Shown here: one piece after another, positions 35,077-47,424 of the stretch
How positions within the stretch are numbered: position 1 is the first letter of the stretch
Layout of the letters: each line of letters starts with the position of its first letter
Assembly (NCBI GenBank): GCA_951802195.1
Contig: OX637620.1
Coordinates: forward strand, 310,001 to 374,000
DNA from: Tausonia pullulans
Lineage: Eukaryota > Basidiomycota > Tremellomycetes > Cystofilobasidiales > Mrakiaceae
Direction: 5' to 3'
DNA length: 64,000 bases
Position numbers and translations under genes: made by a program
Notes under the pieces: model-generated
The model's database searches: none
Seen by the model: the letters and a program-made list of their open reading frames with translations, nothing else
What the model was told of the DNA's origin: nothing

Positions 35077-37578
35077 CTAGTCCGTCGTCGACGTAACGGC
35101 GTCCGGAGCGCCAGCGTACGCAGCGTCGTGAATCTTGACGGCACGGCCCGAGGGGTCAGCCGACATGCCCCAGTCGGCGCGGGGGATCCAGCGGACGGCC
35201 GTCGAGGCGGCCGACTTGGTCGGGAAGTGGTCTGTCAAGGTCAAAAGAGTCACGTCAGGAAGCAGGAGCGGAAGGAGATCTAAGGGCTGCGACCTACGGT
35301 CGAAGATCTTCCTGATCCAAACGGCCTCCTTGGTCCAAGCCGTCTCGCCTTTACCCCACTTGGCGTCCGCCCCCGCGAGTTCCTCATCCGAGATAGTCGA
35401 CTCGGCCTGCTCCTTCATGCCGTCGATCCACGAGTAACCGACACCGTCGGAGAACTGCTCCTTCTGGCGCCAGAGGATCGAGTCCGGGAGATAGGGCTTG
35501 CCTTCGGGCGCGCAGTCGAAGGCCTTGCGGAGGATGTACTGGGTGAAGAAGGGGTTAGGGTCGTCAGCGATGCTGCTGATCCGGAGAAAGAGACGGCGTT
35601 CGCGCGCACCTTCTCCATGATAGCCCGTCCGTCCGCGTCAGTCTTCTGGTCGGCACCCTTGCCAAACTGCTTGAACTTGGGGTCGATGTTCATCGAGACC
35701 TCGAGGAACTCCTTGTCGAGGAACGGGACACGCGCCTCGAGACCCCAAGCCATTGTCGACTTGTTAGCCCGAAGGCAGTCGGCGGTGTGAAGGTTCTTTA
35801 CGCGCTTGACGAGTTCCTGGTGGAACGACTTGGAGTCCGGGGCAGCGTGGAAGTAGAGGTAGCCTAAGGGGGGGGGGGAGCTTTGGTTAGGAACAAGTGC
35901 GTGCAGGCCAGGCGAACGGAAGACCACGCACCACCGTAAATCTCGTCCGAGCCCTCGCCAGACAGGACCATCTTGACACCCATGGCCTTGATCTTGCGCG
36001 AAAGAAGGTACATGGGCGTCGATGCCCGCACAGTCGTCACATCATACGTCTCGAGGTGATAAATGACATCCTCGATGGCATCGAGACCCTCCTGGACGGT
36101 GAAGGTGTACTCGTGGTGGACGGTTCCGAGGTAGGCGGCCGCTTTGCGCGCGGCGAGGAGGTCGGGCGATTCGGGGAGGCCGATAGAGAACGAGTGGAGC
36201 TGGGGCCACGAGGCAAGGGCGGCCTCCTTGGCGACTGAAAAATAAGGGAGAGCATCAGTCAGCAAGCGAGCAAAGAACACAAGAGCAGCGACCGACCAAC
36301 GTACCTTCCCCGTCGGGGGTAGCGGCGCCCGAGGGACCCCGCTTGAGGGCCTTCTCGCGTGCGAGAGCCTGCGCCTTCGCGACCTTGTCGGTCTCACGAG
36401 CGGCGATGGCGGCGATGAGGGACGAGTCGAGACCTCCCGAGAGGAGGACACCGTAAGGAACCTCTGACATGAGCCTCTTCTTGACAGCCTTCTCGAGCGT
36501 CTCCCGGATGAGCGTCAGGTCGGCCTCTCCCGTCGGGGTCGCTCCAACGTCGCCATCCCACCAAGTAGGCTTGAAGTAGCGGGTCGTCTGCTTGGTCGCC
36601 GAGTCGTAGATGTGGCCCGGGGGGAACGAAATGACGTTGTCGCACTCCTCGTGGATCGCCTTGAGCTCGGAAGCAAAGTAAACGGTGTCCGGGGCGGATG
36701 AGTGCCAGCCCTGGTAGAGCGTCGTAATGCCGATCGGGTCGCGGGCGGCGATGATCCGGGATGGGGTGACCGAAGTGTCAAGGAGGACGAAAGAAAACAT
36801 GCCGTCAAGGAGGCCCGGAGTCTCGATGTCATGCTCCTTGTACTGTTGATGAAAGGCCAAGGAAAGGGACAGGGACAGGGAGACAAACAGGTCGGTCAAA
36901 CGGCAGACAGCCGCGGGCAAGACGCGTTTCGAAAAAAGAAAAGGGGAACGGGGTGAGCGGGCAGTCAGCGTCTGTTCGTTATGTGTGGCATTTGCTCCGG
37001 CGGCTCCAAGAGACCAAGTCCATATGGAGCACCGGTGTTAGAAAGGAGTGGAAAAGCGAGAGCGACCCACCAGATGCATGATGACCTCGCAGTCAGAGTG
37101 CGTCTTGAACTTGGCGGGCTCCTTGAGCGAGGCGCGGAGGGCGAGGTGGTTGTAAATCTCGCCGTTGACGCAGAGGGCAATCTTGCCGTCGTCAGAGACG
37201 AGCGGCTGGGCACCGGTGTCTGCATGGCCAGGCGAGAAGCGACTCGGTCAGTGAGGGATCAAGAGATGGAAGAACAGGAGAACGGGGACGCTGGTCGACT
37301 GGTCGAGTCAGAGCCCCGAAGTCCTCGACGCGGCCAAAGAGACAGGCCGGGTGAGAGCCCAGCCCTCGCCACACTCGAACTCATTCGCCCGTGACAGTAC
37401 TGCACTCACCAACACCGACGATGGCGAGACGCTCGTGGCACATGATGGTGTCGTCCGTCTGGTAGCAGCCCGACCAGTCGGGCCCACGGTGCCGGAGCTT
37501 CTTGGAGAGGGCGACGGCCCGAGGCCGGAACGCAGCGATGTCGCCCTTGCGGTTGTGGCAAATGAAGATGCCGCACAT
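35077..37578 (-). CDS. ASN1: Asparagine synthetase (glutamine-hydrolysing)
   Basis: Seven minus-strand exons, 37578-37410, 37219-37071, 36842-36305, 36234-35932, 35863-35610, 35538-35298, 35231-35077, give 602 aa in frame. It makes asparagine from aspartate, ATP and glutamine in the cytosol. The start is fixed by MCGIFICHN, whose Cys2 is the N-terminal nucleophile of the class II glutaminase domain; [10 protein letters not shown] and VNGEIYNH line the glutamine site. The synthetase half has the ATP-pyrophosphatase loop [13 protein letters not shown], followed by [18 protein letters not shown] and [11 protein letters not shown]. The length and order are those of eukaryotic AsnB-type enzymes. 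No oddity is seen. It faces the LEA2-domain gene across a 443-bp divergent promoter. Confidence 0.97.
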
Positions 37579-38021
37579 GGTGAGACTTTTGAGGAGGGAA
37601 AGGAGCCGGGTAGGCGAGGAATAGATTGGGGGGAAGAAAGAAGAAAGGAAGGGTGTCCTTGGCGGGAAAGAGGAAAGTCGTCGTTACGAGTCAGAGGGCG
37701 AGAGAGGACAAAGGTCAACTCAACTCAACCAGCAATCTCGCCGCGGGGGTATGCGCGGGGTCGTTCCGTCGGCCAAGGAAGCCGATTTCATTGGCTCCAC
37801 TTGACGACCACCTCCTCGGCATTGTCGCAGCCGACGGCAGTAGGTCTGATATCACACTCTATTCTTGATACTAGGCCATCGATAGAGCGAGATCGGTAAA
37901 GGTACGACAGGCTCCCGTGACGACCGCGCATGAACCCGCCATCCAGGAAGCGCGAGGGAGGAACACAGCCATTGTCCGCTGCTCTCAACCGTCACCACAT
38001 ACCTCACCCCACACACACGCC
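37579..38021. promoter_or_regulatory. Divergent promoter, asparagine synthetase / LEA2 protein
   Basis: 443 bases between divergent start codons. One candidate is TGACTCGTAACG-like sequence near 37680-37690 (minus-strand reading), which contains a TGACTC core as in Gcn4-type sites that control amino-acid biosynthesis genes. A single such core may be chance. Confidence 0.35.
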
Positions 38022-39718
38022 ATGGCCACCTACAGGGACCCTTACTCGACCCAAGGCAAGCCCTATTGTGCCCTCATACTTCTACCGTTGATCTGCTTTC
38101 CGGGCCGGACGCGTCTGGCAAGGATTGCGGCCCCTCTTACGAAAGACGCGCCCCCGTCAAGACCGTCCCTCGTTGGCTTACCCCACCGTCTCTTCGCCCT
38201 TTCTACAGCTCAGGACTTCGGTGGACGGAACGACGGGGGCTACTCGTCGAGTTACGAGCTGAGTGATGAGAAGATGCCCTCGGACAAGAGCCTCGGCCTC
38301 GTCAGCCAGTGGAGGAGGCAGGACAGGGGCAAGATGCTCTCGCGTACGTCGTCTATCGCTCTCGACGTCTCTGTTGTTGCTGCTTTGGCTGGATGGCTCA
38401 AGAATTGACTGGGTCCCATTCCATGCTACAAAGGTGGTGGAGGCCTCAAGTCGTTCGGGCGGTGCTTCGCCTGCACGATCATGTTCGCCCTCGTCCTCAT
38501 CATCGGTGAGTCGCTGGATTGCCTGTCTCTCTTGCTCAACAGAGGACTGACTTAAGCCGTTCGTCTTCAGGCATTGTCTTCTCTCTCGCGCTTTTCATCA
38601 GGCCGTGAGTCACGCATAGCTGAGGCAGCTACTGGACGAGCTTCTGAAACCTTTCTTCCGTTGCTCAGTCCAAACGTCACTTTTGAGAACTTTAAGATCG
38701 GCGTCCGTACTGCCTTGTATGCACATTTGAATGAACCGAGAGCTGACGTCTTCCAAACAGAACGCCAATGTCACGACGACAAGTCTGGACCTGAGTGTTG
38801 GAGCGGTTCGTATCTTCTGCTGGGCGCCTTGCCTTCCAGACATGCTGAATATGCCCTCATCTCCTCTCAGGTCATCAGCGTCTCTAACCCCAACTATTTC
38901 TCGGCGACGTTCAAGCGGCTCGAGGTCGAGGCATTTTACCCGATCTCAGGGAATCCCAAATGTGCGTCGGGCACCTCTCTTTCTTCTTCTATTCACGCTG
39001 ATACGCCGCTCCGCTGCTTCATTTATACACGCAGTTGGAGGAGGGTGAGTCTGAGAGAGATCCGTTCTCGTATGGGTCTTCAACTGAACAGGAACCTCAT
39101 CTGCCCTATCAGCGAGATGAAGGACCTCACGTGAGCATGCCCTTGCCTGGTTTCGAGAGACACCTTGCTGACGAGGGACCACTTAGGTTTGGCTCTGGTG
39201 ATAAGACAACGTTCACCTTCCCGTTTGCTCTCAACTACACTGTATGAACGCCTTCTTACTGATGCTCGTCCACCGGCTAATGTCCTTCCCCTTCACTTTC
39301 TAAGCGAGCGGCAGACCCGAGCAACGTTATTATTAAAGACGTTCGTCCCTCCCTTCCATGCCGCTTACACCCTCTCCCCCCCTGACCGTCCGCCTCTCTG
39401 TCCAGATCGTCGACCGCTGCGGCATCCTTGGCAATGCCAAGAAAGACATGCAGGTCAAGTATAAGATCGACACTGCCATCAAGATTCTCTCGGTGAGAGG
39501 ATCTTTCCTTTCTCTCTCTTTCTTGGCGGTCCTGAGAAATCCCTTCGGCAGATTACCGTCTCCCCGACGATCTCCAATACCTTCAGCTTCACTTGCCCGT
39601 TCACTGAGGCTCAGCTCAAGGCACGTTCTTTCCTCACTCCTGGCTTCTCCCTCGAGACACTCAGCTGACTCTTCTCTGCCACATTGGCCAGGGTATTGTT
39701 GGCGACATCATTGTCTGA
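38022..39718 (+). CDS. LEA2-domain single-pass membrane protein
   Basis: Fourteen exons close in frame to 255 aa: 38022-38055, 38209-38343, 38434-38505, 38571-38604, 38669-38702, 38761-38805, 38871-38961, 39035-39044, 39092-39130, 39187-39241, 39305-39340, 39406-39492, 39552-39620, 39692-39718. The N-terminal cytosolic region is Tyr/Ser-rich (GGYSSSYELSDEKMPSDK) and basic. One membrane helix follows (TIMFALVLIIGIVFSLALFI), then an extracytosolic beta-rich domain: PPNVTFENFKIG, ISVSNPNYFSATFKRLEVEA, FYPISGNP, FTFPFALNYT, KYKIDTAIKILS. This pattern (NPNYFS, alternating strands) matches the fungal LEA2/water-stress-hypersensitive fold found in vacuolar or ER membrane proteins such as the Vac7/Tag1 type. 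Introns at 38056 and 39621 need GC-AG splicing, and one exon is only 10 nt. A lipid- or membrane-contact role is inference. Confidence 0.82.
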
Positions 39719-40872
39719 TTTTCCTCCTCATTTGCTTGTCCATGCACACGTACCCTCTTCTCTTTCTTTTGCCTTCCCGGCCTCGTTTTACGATCAAGGA
39801 CACTACGCTTGCTTATGATCTCATGGCCTCTATCTCGCTTACTTGTTGATCAGACGTGCGTGAACCGACTCCGATTTTTTATTAGCAAGCGGGACGGTTG
39901 ATTGCCGTTGATGCTCTGCGCCATTTCGTGATCCCGCAGAGCGATGAATGACCCCGACTCAGATCCGCAGAGACCTCGCACTTCATGTTGCTTGTCGAGC
40001 ATGATCATGGCAGGAGGGATGCAATTTCGGCGGCTGCGTCCAAGGCTGGAAGCGTCGCGACTCGCACCTCATGAGAGCGCAGGTCAGCGAGCGGGCTGCG
40101 CGCGAGCGAGTGTTAAGCCTGCCCCTCGATTCGACTGCGTCCCGAAGCATCTTCAGAGGACTGGGAGGCGCAACGATCTCAGGAGCAAATAGCGTCTCTG
40201 GCGGGACCTGTTTGTGTCAACACGTCATCCCAGGTGGCGGGTCCTGCTCTCATCTTGGAGAGACACGACGCAGGCAGACCGGGCGACTTGAGTCTACAGG
40301 GGATGGCAGATTCACTCTGAAAGAGCGGCGCTAGATTGGCTGCGCCTCCCCCCCGCAGCATGCCTTCCTTGAGCCATCCCCAAGAGCGTTCTCGGAGGGG
40401 ACGATGGTGGTGGCGGTGGTTCTTGGGATGACGCCCCGGGCGGAATGTGCCGGCCGTGGACGAGAGACAGAGAAGGCCACGCTGCGCTCTCTCGCGCGAG
40501 ACCGTCAGAGGGGCGGGGGGTGCACTTGCCAGCTTCGGGGCTCCCGGCTGCTCTCGCTGGCGTCCGCCGGGCCAGACTCTCGCCAGGCAACGGCAGCGTG
40601 AACCAGCGCTTTCTAAAATCTCTCACTGCCTCGCCCTCCCGTTTTGCCCTTTGACTCCCATCCGCCCCCCTCCCCTCCCTCTCTCTTCCGCCCCCCCTCT
40701 CCCCCCCTCCCGCCCCCCCTTCTCGGCCTCACGTAGACGTCGTTTTCGGTAGATCAACCCTAAAATCCTACAAAGTCAGTCGGCCGTCATCGTCGCACCA
40801 CGCACGTTGGCTTCGTTCGGTCCTGACGCCTTCCCTCTCGCTCTTCCGAATCTAGAAACCACATCTTTGAAG
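39719..40872 (+). promoter_or_regulatory. eEF3 upstream region with strong CT tract
   Basis: About 1.15 kb with no supported gene. From about 40645 to 40730 the + strand is an almost pure C/T tract (runs of CCCCCC, CTCCC), followed by GTCGTTTTCGGTAG and the presumptive transcription start. Such tracts mark promoters of highly expressed basidiomycete genes, which suits eEF3. The upstream part (39900-40600) shows nothing recognisable. Confidence 0.5.
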
Positions 40873-40937
40873 GTGAGCCTGCTTTCCGTCTCGATATGCT
40901 GTCTGGACCAGTCTGCTTACTCTGCACGTCTTCCTAG
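40873..40937 (+). other. 5' UTR intron abutting the eEF3 start codon
   Basis: Donor AG|GTGAGC at 40873 and acceptor CTTCCTAG at 40930-40937 flank a 65-nt intron whose AG is immediately followed by the ATG at 40938. Size and signals match the coding introns of this gene. A leader intron at this place is likely but is inferred from signals only. Confidence 0.65.
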
Positions 40938-43900
40938 ATGCCCGCCGCCACCTCCGTCCCGGCCAACACCAAGGCGTCCTTCGACGTCTCCACCCTCTTT
41001 GTCGCCGACCAGGCGCCCGCCCAGGCTCTGGCCAGCCAGGCTAAGAACGGTGGACCCGACTTCATCAACGAGATCGGGTTCCCTGCCGCCCTCAAGGCTG
41101 TACGTTGCCTTCCCGCTCACTTGTGGAATCTTGTGTGGTGGCGAATCGAAATGTGGCGCACGCCTAGAGCCAGAGGAGAGCCTTCCTCCCTCGGTTCGCG
41201 CGCTCTCATTTGTCGCCACCACACATGACCGCGTTTCCCTCTTTCTCTCGCCTTCCACCCAACTGACCGGCCCATTTCCTTCTTTCTTCTTCTTAGGCCC
41301 TTACTGAGAAGAAGGACGTTGCCAAGAAGGAGGCCGCCGTCGCCGTCATTTCGACCCTCCTCGAGCAGGGCGCCGGCCCTGCCGTTGAGCCTACGCTCAT
41401 CGACGTCTCCGAGGGTGGCATCTTCAACATCCTTCTTGAGCTCTTCGCCGACAAGGCCAAGACTGTCCAGTGCGTCTTGCATCGAGTCGGGTCGTTATCC
41501 TGAAAGGAGAAGCGAGACTGACGTCGCTCTTTCGCTCTTCCTTTTTTTTCTCTTCCGCGTTGCCCCCCTCCGTCCCCTTTTCTATCCTTCCCTTCTCCCC
41601 TCTCTGCCTTCCTTCGTGCAGGACCGCGTCTCTTACCGCCGTCAAGACGCTCGCTCAGACCATCTCACCCTGGTCTACCAGCGTGATCCTCCCTTCGGTC
41701 CTCAAGCAGATCGAGACCGCCGGCAAGTGGCAGGTCAAGACCGGCTCGCTCGTCATCCTTGACACCCTCGTCAAGACCGCCCCCGAGCAGATGGCCAAGC
41801 TCATGCCGGACATCGTTCCCGTCCTCGCCGGTGCCATCTGGGACACCAAGGCTGATGTCAAGAAGGCTGCCCGCGCCACCCTTACGAAGACCACCGCTCT
41901 CGTTACCAACAAGGACATTGAGAAGTAAGCGGCTCTCGCGCCCCCTATGCCCGCCACTGGAACTGCGACGCTGACCAAATTCTTTCTTGCTCGCCCTCTC
42001 TCCCAGGTTCATCCCTGCCCTCATCTCTGCCCTTATCAACCCCGTCGAGGAGGTCCCGTCCACCATTCAGCTCCTTTCCGCCACCACGTTCGTTTCCGAG
42101 GTCGACTCGCCGACTCTCTCTCTCATGGTTCCCCTCCTTTCCCGTGGAATTACCGAGCGCCTCACTGCTACCAAGCGCAAGGTTGCTGTCATTACCGACA
42201 ACATGGCCAAGCTCGTCGACAACGAGTACACCGTCCGGCCTTTCATCCCCAAGCTCCTCCCGGCCCTCATCAAGGTCAAGGAGACCGTCGCCGACCCCGA
42301 GGCCCGCGGAGTCGTCAACCGCGCCATCACGACTCTTCGCTCGGTCGGAAACGTCCCCGAGTCGTCCGATGGATCGGACCTTCCCCCCGTCCCTGTTGCC
42401 CAGCAGGCGGACTGCGTCAAGACCATCCTCTCGATGTACGAGAAGGTCGGCGTCTCGGCTCCCGCTGCCGACTCGGCCGCCGTCCAGCACGCTGCGCTCC
42501 TTGCCTCCAAGCTCATCACCGCTCGCAACTTCGACCAGACCGCTTGGGAGGGAGCCCTCGTTCCCTACCTCGGATTCGCTTCCGGAGCTGGTGATGCCAC
42601 CAAGGTTGCCCAGGAGTACGTCCAGAAGGCTGCTTCCGAGGTCGACGTCGACACCCGTGTCTTCGACGACGAGGAGGAGGGTGAGGACCTTTGCAACACC
42701 ACCTTCTCGCTCGCCTACGGTGCCAAGATTCTTCTCAACACCGCTCAGCTTCGTCTCAAGCGTGGACACCGCTACGGTCTCTGTGGTCGCAACGGATCCG
42801 GAAAGTCGACCCTCATGAACGCCATTGTCAATGGCCAGGTTGAGGGCTTCCCGTCCAAGGACGTCGTCCGTACCTGGTACGTCGCCCACGACATTGACGG
42901 TTCCGAGGCCGAGATCGGCATCTTCGACTGGGTCAAGTCCGACGAGCGCATCTCCTCCGTCCGGACCCCCGAGGAGATCAAGGCCACCCTTGCCGAGGTC
43001 GGCTTCAACGACGAGCGCCAGAGCCACTCCATCGGATCGCTCTCCGGTGGATGGAAGATGAAGCTCGCCCTCGCTCGTGCCATTCTTTTCAAGGCCGACA
43101 TTCTCCTCCTTGACGAGCCGACCAACCATGTGAGCCTATCTTTCGAGCAATCTATCTCATGTGACCTCTGTCTGACGCGTCCTCTCTCTCCCCAGCTCGA
43201 TGTCATCAACGTCACCTGGCTCATCGACTACCTTACCTCGCTCACCCACTGCACGTGCATCATCGTCTCGCACGACTCGGACTTCCTTAACCGCTCGGTC
43301 ACCGACATCATCCACCTTAACCGGTTCAAGATCAAGCGTTACGTGAGTCAAGTTTTCGCTTGAGCCTCTTCCAGGTCCTTTCGGCTAATCTCGTTGTGCT
43401 ACCTTTCTCTCTCCAGCCCGGAAACCTTGAGGACTTCGTCCGCATGGTCCCTGAGGCCAAGTCCTACTACTCGCTCCAGGCCGCGGACGAGTACAAGTTC
43501 AAGCTCCCGAACCCTCCTCTCCTTGACGGAGTTAAGACCAAGGAGAAGTCGCTCCTCAAGATGCGCAAGGTCGGCTTCCAGTACCCGACCCAGCCGGTCC
43601 AGCAGCTCTGGGACATCACTCTCCAGATCTCGCTCTCCTCGCGTGTCGCCGTTCTCGGACCCAACGGTTCCGGAAAGTCGACTCTCGTCAAGATCCTCAT
43701 CGGTGACATGGAGCCCAACAAGGGTGGTGAGGTCTGGAAGCACCCCAACCTCGTCGTCGGTTACGTCGCCCAGCACGCGTTCCACCACATCGACATGCAC
43801 CTCGACAAGACCCCGCTCGACTACCTCCTCTGGCGTTACCAGACCGGAGAGGACCTCGAGGAGCTCCACAAGGCTTCCCGTGTCATCACCGAGGAGGAGC

Positions 43901-44928
43901 AGCAGAAGATGAAGGAGGGCGGTGTTGTTGTCATCGAGGGTGTCAAGCGCCTCATCGACGAGGTTGTCTCGCGCAAGAAGCTGAAGCAGGTGAGATCTGA
44001 GAAGGCTATAGCGAGCAAGAGTAAACAATGTGACCAGTGACTGACGTGCTCCCCTCTCCCCCTTTCCCAAAGTCTTACGAGTACGAGGTTTCCTTCAAGG
44101 GAATGTCGAGCTCGGAGAACATGTGGCTCCCCCGTGACGAGCTCATCACCCGTGGATTCGAGAAGAAGGTTCTCGAGCTCGACACCCGCGAGGCCCAGCG
44201 TCTTGGTCTCCTCCGTCCCCTTGTTCGCAAGGAGATTGAGAAGCACTTCGAGGACTTCGGTCTCGAGGCCGAGTTCACCTCGCACAACACCATGCGTGGT
44301 CTCTCCGGAGGACAGAAGGTCAAGGTCGTCCTCGGTGCCGCCACTTGGCGTCGTCCCCACGTCATCGTGAGTAATGGCTGAGCCTTCCGGCCGAGCGTGT
44401 TCTACGCCGGTTTGGGTGTCGAGTCTCGCCGCTGACTTGTATTGCTCTTTTAGATGCTTGACGAGCCTACCAACTACCTCGACCGCGAGTCTCTTGCTGC
44501 CCTCATCGAGGCCCTCAAGGACTTCGAGGGAGGTGTTCTCGTCATCACCCACAACCGCGAGTTCTCCGAGTCCATCTGCTCCGAGGTTTGGGCGATGCGT
44601 GACGGTCACCTTGAGGCTTCCGGACACAACTGGGTCGAGGGACAGGGTACCGGCGAGCGCATTGACAAGAAGAAGGACGAGGACGAGGACGACCAGTTCG
44701 ACTCCATGGGTAACAAGGTACGTTCTGGGTGTTGATCACTTGATGGGTCAGATGGTTTAGGCCCGCGACTGACTTCTTCCTTCCTTCCTCATTCTCTTTT
44801 CCCCCTCACAGATTGCCAAGGTTGCCAAGGTCGCGAAGAAGTCGGCTGCCGAGCTCCGCAAGGCCAAGAAGGACCGCATTGCTCGCAGGAAGCGCGGCGA
44901 GGAGGTCTTCACCGACGAGGAGCTCTAA
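40938..44928 (+). CDS. YEF3: Translation elongation factor 3 (eEF3)
   Basis: Nine coding exons, 40938-41099, 41297-41469, 41622-41924, 42007-43129, 43196-43342, 43417-43989, 44073-44366, 44454-44717, 44812-44928, give 1,051 aa, the usual eEF3 size. It is a ribosome-bound ABC ATPase, essential in fungi, that promotes E-site tRNA release. N-terminal HEAT repeats (about 1-320) are followed by a four-helix part, then ABC1 with [25 protein letters not shown] and LLLDEPTNH, and ABC2 with [26 protein letters not shown] and [14 protein letters not shown]. The chromodomain-like insertion in ABC2 is seen around [17 protein letters not shown]. The C-terminus is lysine-rich ([15 protein letters not shown]). 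Codon use is strongly biased to C-ending codons (GTC, CTC, AAG), as expected for an abundant protein, and creates long antisense open frames that are not genes. Confidence 0.98.
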
Positions 44929-45810
44929 GCGACTCGATTAGTGTTGACGATCTTCTCGTTCTTCTTCTCGTTCTACTTGCTTGGCTGTTCTTCGTTTCTC
45001 CCCATCCCCTCTAGCTAGATCGTTGTCATCTTTCTTTCGGTTGTCTTTGCTCTTTGATGACCTTTTCTCTCTCTTGTCTCATCTGACAGGTTTTGCACAT
45101 CAGAAGCATCAGCTTCTGCTGCCAGGCTGACACATTCAGTATTCTGGCTACGGTTCTGCACCAGAGGCAGGCAGGTAGCTCATGATATCCTGGTCTATGG
45201 TCGCCTGCCCTTGTTGGTTCAGAAAGCAAGAGACGAGCATCATAAGAGGCGGTGGAGGGAGGGCCAAGCCAAGCAAGCCTCTGGCGAGCTGAACGAGTCG
45301 CGCTCGAGGCACAAGCATCTGACGGGGTCAAGAACGAGAAACATCTGTTCGTCTGGCTCTGGAGGCGCTCCATCACGACTCCTGCCTCCCAAGCCTAGGG
45401 AGGAATGGACGCCTTCGGGGGTGGGAGATGGGAGGTCGTCCCTCGAAGGAGACGGCGCTAATGTACTAAACAATCGCGTTTTTGCCGGATATCGTCAGCC
45501 TATAGAATACCTTAAAGGAGGGCTGAGTGTCCGAGTTGCAGTTCGAAGCCAATATGTAATGCCGTGTTGGATGGTGGATAGAGGTGCCGAAGCTTCGCAG
45601 AAGCAGATGGTCTGACACGCCGAGAAGCAGGCAGGCTGCCTGCAATGCTCGGAGTAGTCTGACAACAGACTCACCCATACGAACATCAGCGTCGTCTCTC
45701 TTTTTCGAGCCAAGATTATGTCTCAACTAAATCGCAAGTCGTAGTAATCACTATGAATGAAAAGAAGCACAGGGAGCAAGAGAGGAACGTCGAAAAGGCT
45801 CGCTCCAGAT
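44929..45810. other. Intergenic, convergent
   Basis: About 880 bases between the eEF3 stop and the stop of the TauD-type gene. The first 120 bases are T/C-rich (repeated TTCTTCTCGTTC), probably the eEF3 3' UTR. A 130-codon open frame from about 45211 begins at a non-ATG codon and resembles nothing known. Confidence 0.5.
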
Positions 45811-47424
45811 TCAGGCCGCATTCTGAGCCTGCTGCGGCTGCCTCTGCTCGAGCACCTCCGACCTCGAAGCGCTGAGCGAGTCGTAGTAAGGCCGCTCGCC
45901 CAGCGAGGTGGCACGCTCGCCAATGCGCACCTGCTCGCCATAGTCCTGAGTCGCGCTGTTCGACAAGCGAAGAAGGCAGTAACAGAGTTAGAACGCCTAT
46001 AAAAGGGATGTGAGAAACTGGGATACAGGACGAACGAGTGGAAAGTACTGCGGTTGTCCCAGCTAGATATCACGAGGGCCAAAGAAGGGAGGAGGGATGG
46101 TCAGAAACGACCGGTGAAAAAGGATTTCCTCTCATCAGCTCGGCCTCAACAACTCACATGGCAATGGAACCCTTCTGCCAGCGGAAGCGAACCTGGAGAT
46201 CGTGATTTTGAGAAATATGCTCCCTGAGGTAATCCAGCAGATTGTCGCTCTCGTCCTTGTTAAGCTCGTTGATGCGCCGGGTGAAGCTGTAGGTTGAAGG
46301 AGCGGACGGAATCAGAATGCACTTCAATCTTTCAAGAGAAGGAATCACGTACGTATTGTTGACGTAGATACTCTTCCAGCCCGTGACCGGGTTGGTGCGA
46401 ATGACAGGGTGGACAGCACTACGGTTTCAAGATAATCAGGAAGGCGTACGGGCATTCTGATTTTCTCTTGTCACGCACGTGAGTTCTTGTCCGATATTTT
46501 CAGGGTGACCACGAGGCTCCCGGAACTTGATGCCGAGAGACTTGAAGGTGGTTCCTTCGTGCGTTGCCGTAAGAGTGGACAAGAAATCTTGGTACGTCTT
46601 GCTCAGGCGGTCGTACGCCTGGTAGCCCGATGCCCAGAGCTGAAGTATAACCAGCGACTGAATTAGCAAAGGAGCAAACCAACTTGAGAAAATGTGACTC
46701 ACAGTGTCACCTCCGACGCTCGGGAGAGTGTTGAGTCTCAGGATCGCATAGTCGGAGGGATAGGGCTCGAAACTGATGTCCGAATGCTGACGTTGGAAGC
46801 GTTCACAGTTAGCCTTGCTCCGGACCCCTGACGTGACCACAATGTCCGTACCCAGCCCTTGGAAGCGCGAGTGCTGAGGTCTCCCAGACGCTGCTTGAAA
46901 GTTCCACGGAGTTCGGCTACGTGACGAACGCTCAGTCGGAGTATTAGAAACTCAATGCATCAAGAATGACTCCCACTCACAAGAGATTGTCAGAACCTCG
47001 TCCTGAGCGTTGGCTTTTTGAGCGCCGGTAGAGTCTCCCAGCTCGTTCCTGATGTCCTGAATCGGATGGATGTGCAACCCGGATTCCTTGGGCTTCCCTG
47101 TCTCGCGGCCGAGACGGTCGACGAGCTCGAGCTGCTCCGAAATGGTCAGGTCGTCTTGCTCTCTGAAGAAGACGACGCCACGCTCGGAGATCTGAATCCC
47201 TTGAATCAGTGCGCGGAAGCAAAGCAAACGGTACAAAACCGGCTCACGAGGATGGCAAGGTCCCGAATGGCATTCGGGTTCGCCTCAGCGTTGAGGAGAT
47301 CCTTGAGTTTGACTGAAGAGTCGAACTCGGTTCCGATGGAGGGAGTGAGATCGACTGTGGTATACTTGTTAAGCGAGCCAGTTGACTGCAGAGGGGTAGG
47401 GTAGGTGGTCTTGGAGACGGGCAT
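45811..47424 (-). CDS. TauD/TfdA-family Fe(II)/2-oxoglutarate dioxygenase
   Basis: Nine minus-strand exons, 47424-47248, 47191-46981, 46916-46852, 46786-46703, 46639-46479, 46418-46353, 46286-46158, 46062-46036, 45955-45811, give 354 aa in frame. Enzymes of this family hydroxylate small acids (taurine, alkylsulfonates, 2,4-D-like compounds), using 2-oxoglutarate and O2. The iron-binding facial triad is visible: His and Asp in WHSDISFEPYPSDYA and the distal His in WDNRSTFHS, followed by the 2-oxoglutarate-binding Arg region GERATSLGERPYYD. SERGVVFFREQDDLT is the conserved N-terminal strand. The closest fungal relatives are Jlp1-type sulfonate dioxygenases, so sulfur scavenging is plausible; the substrate cannot be read from sequence. 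The 27-nt exon 46062-46036 carries the distal His. Confidence 0.93.

Noticed and set aside
41945-43129. 394-codon open frame on the minus strand inside eEF3
   Set aside because: Exact antisense of eEF3 exon 4. It arises from the strong C-ending codon bias of that gene, and its translation is low-complexity Leu/Gly/Val/Asp with no family match.
45211-45615. 134-codon plus-strand frame after eEF3
   Set aside because: Starts at TTG, composition not coding-like, no similarity recognised.
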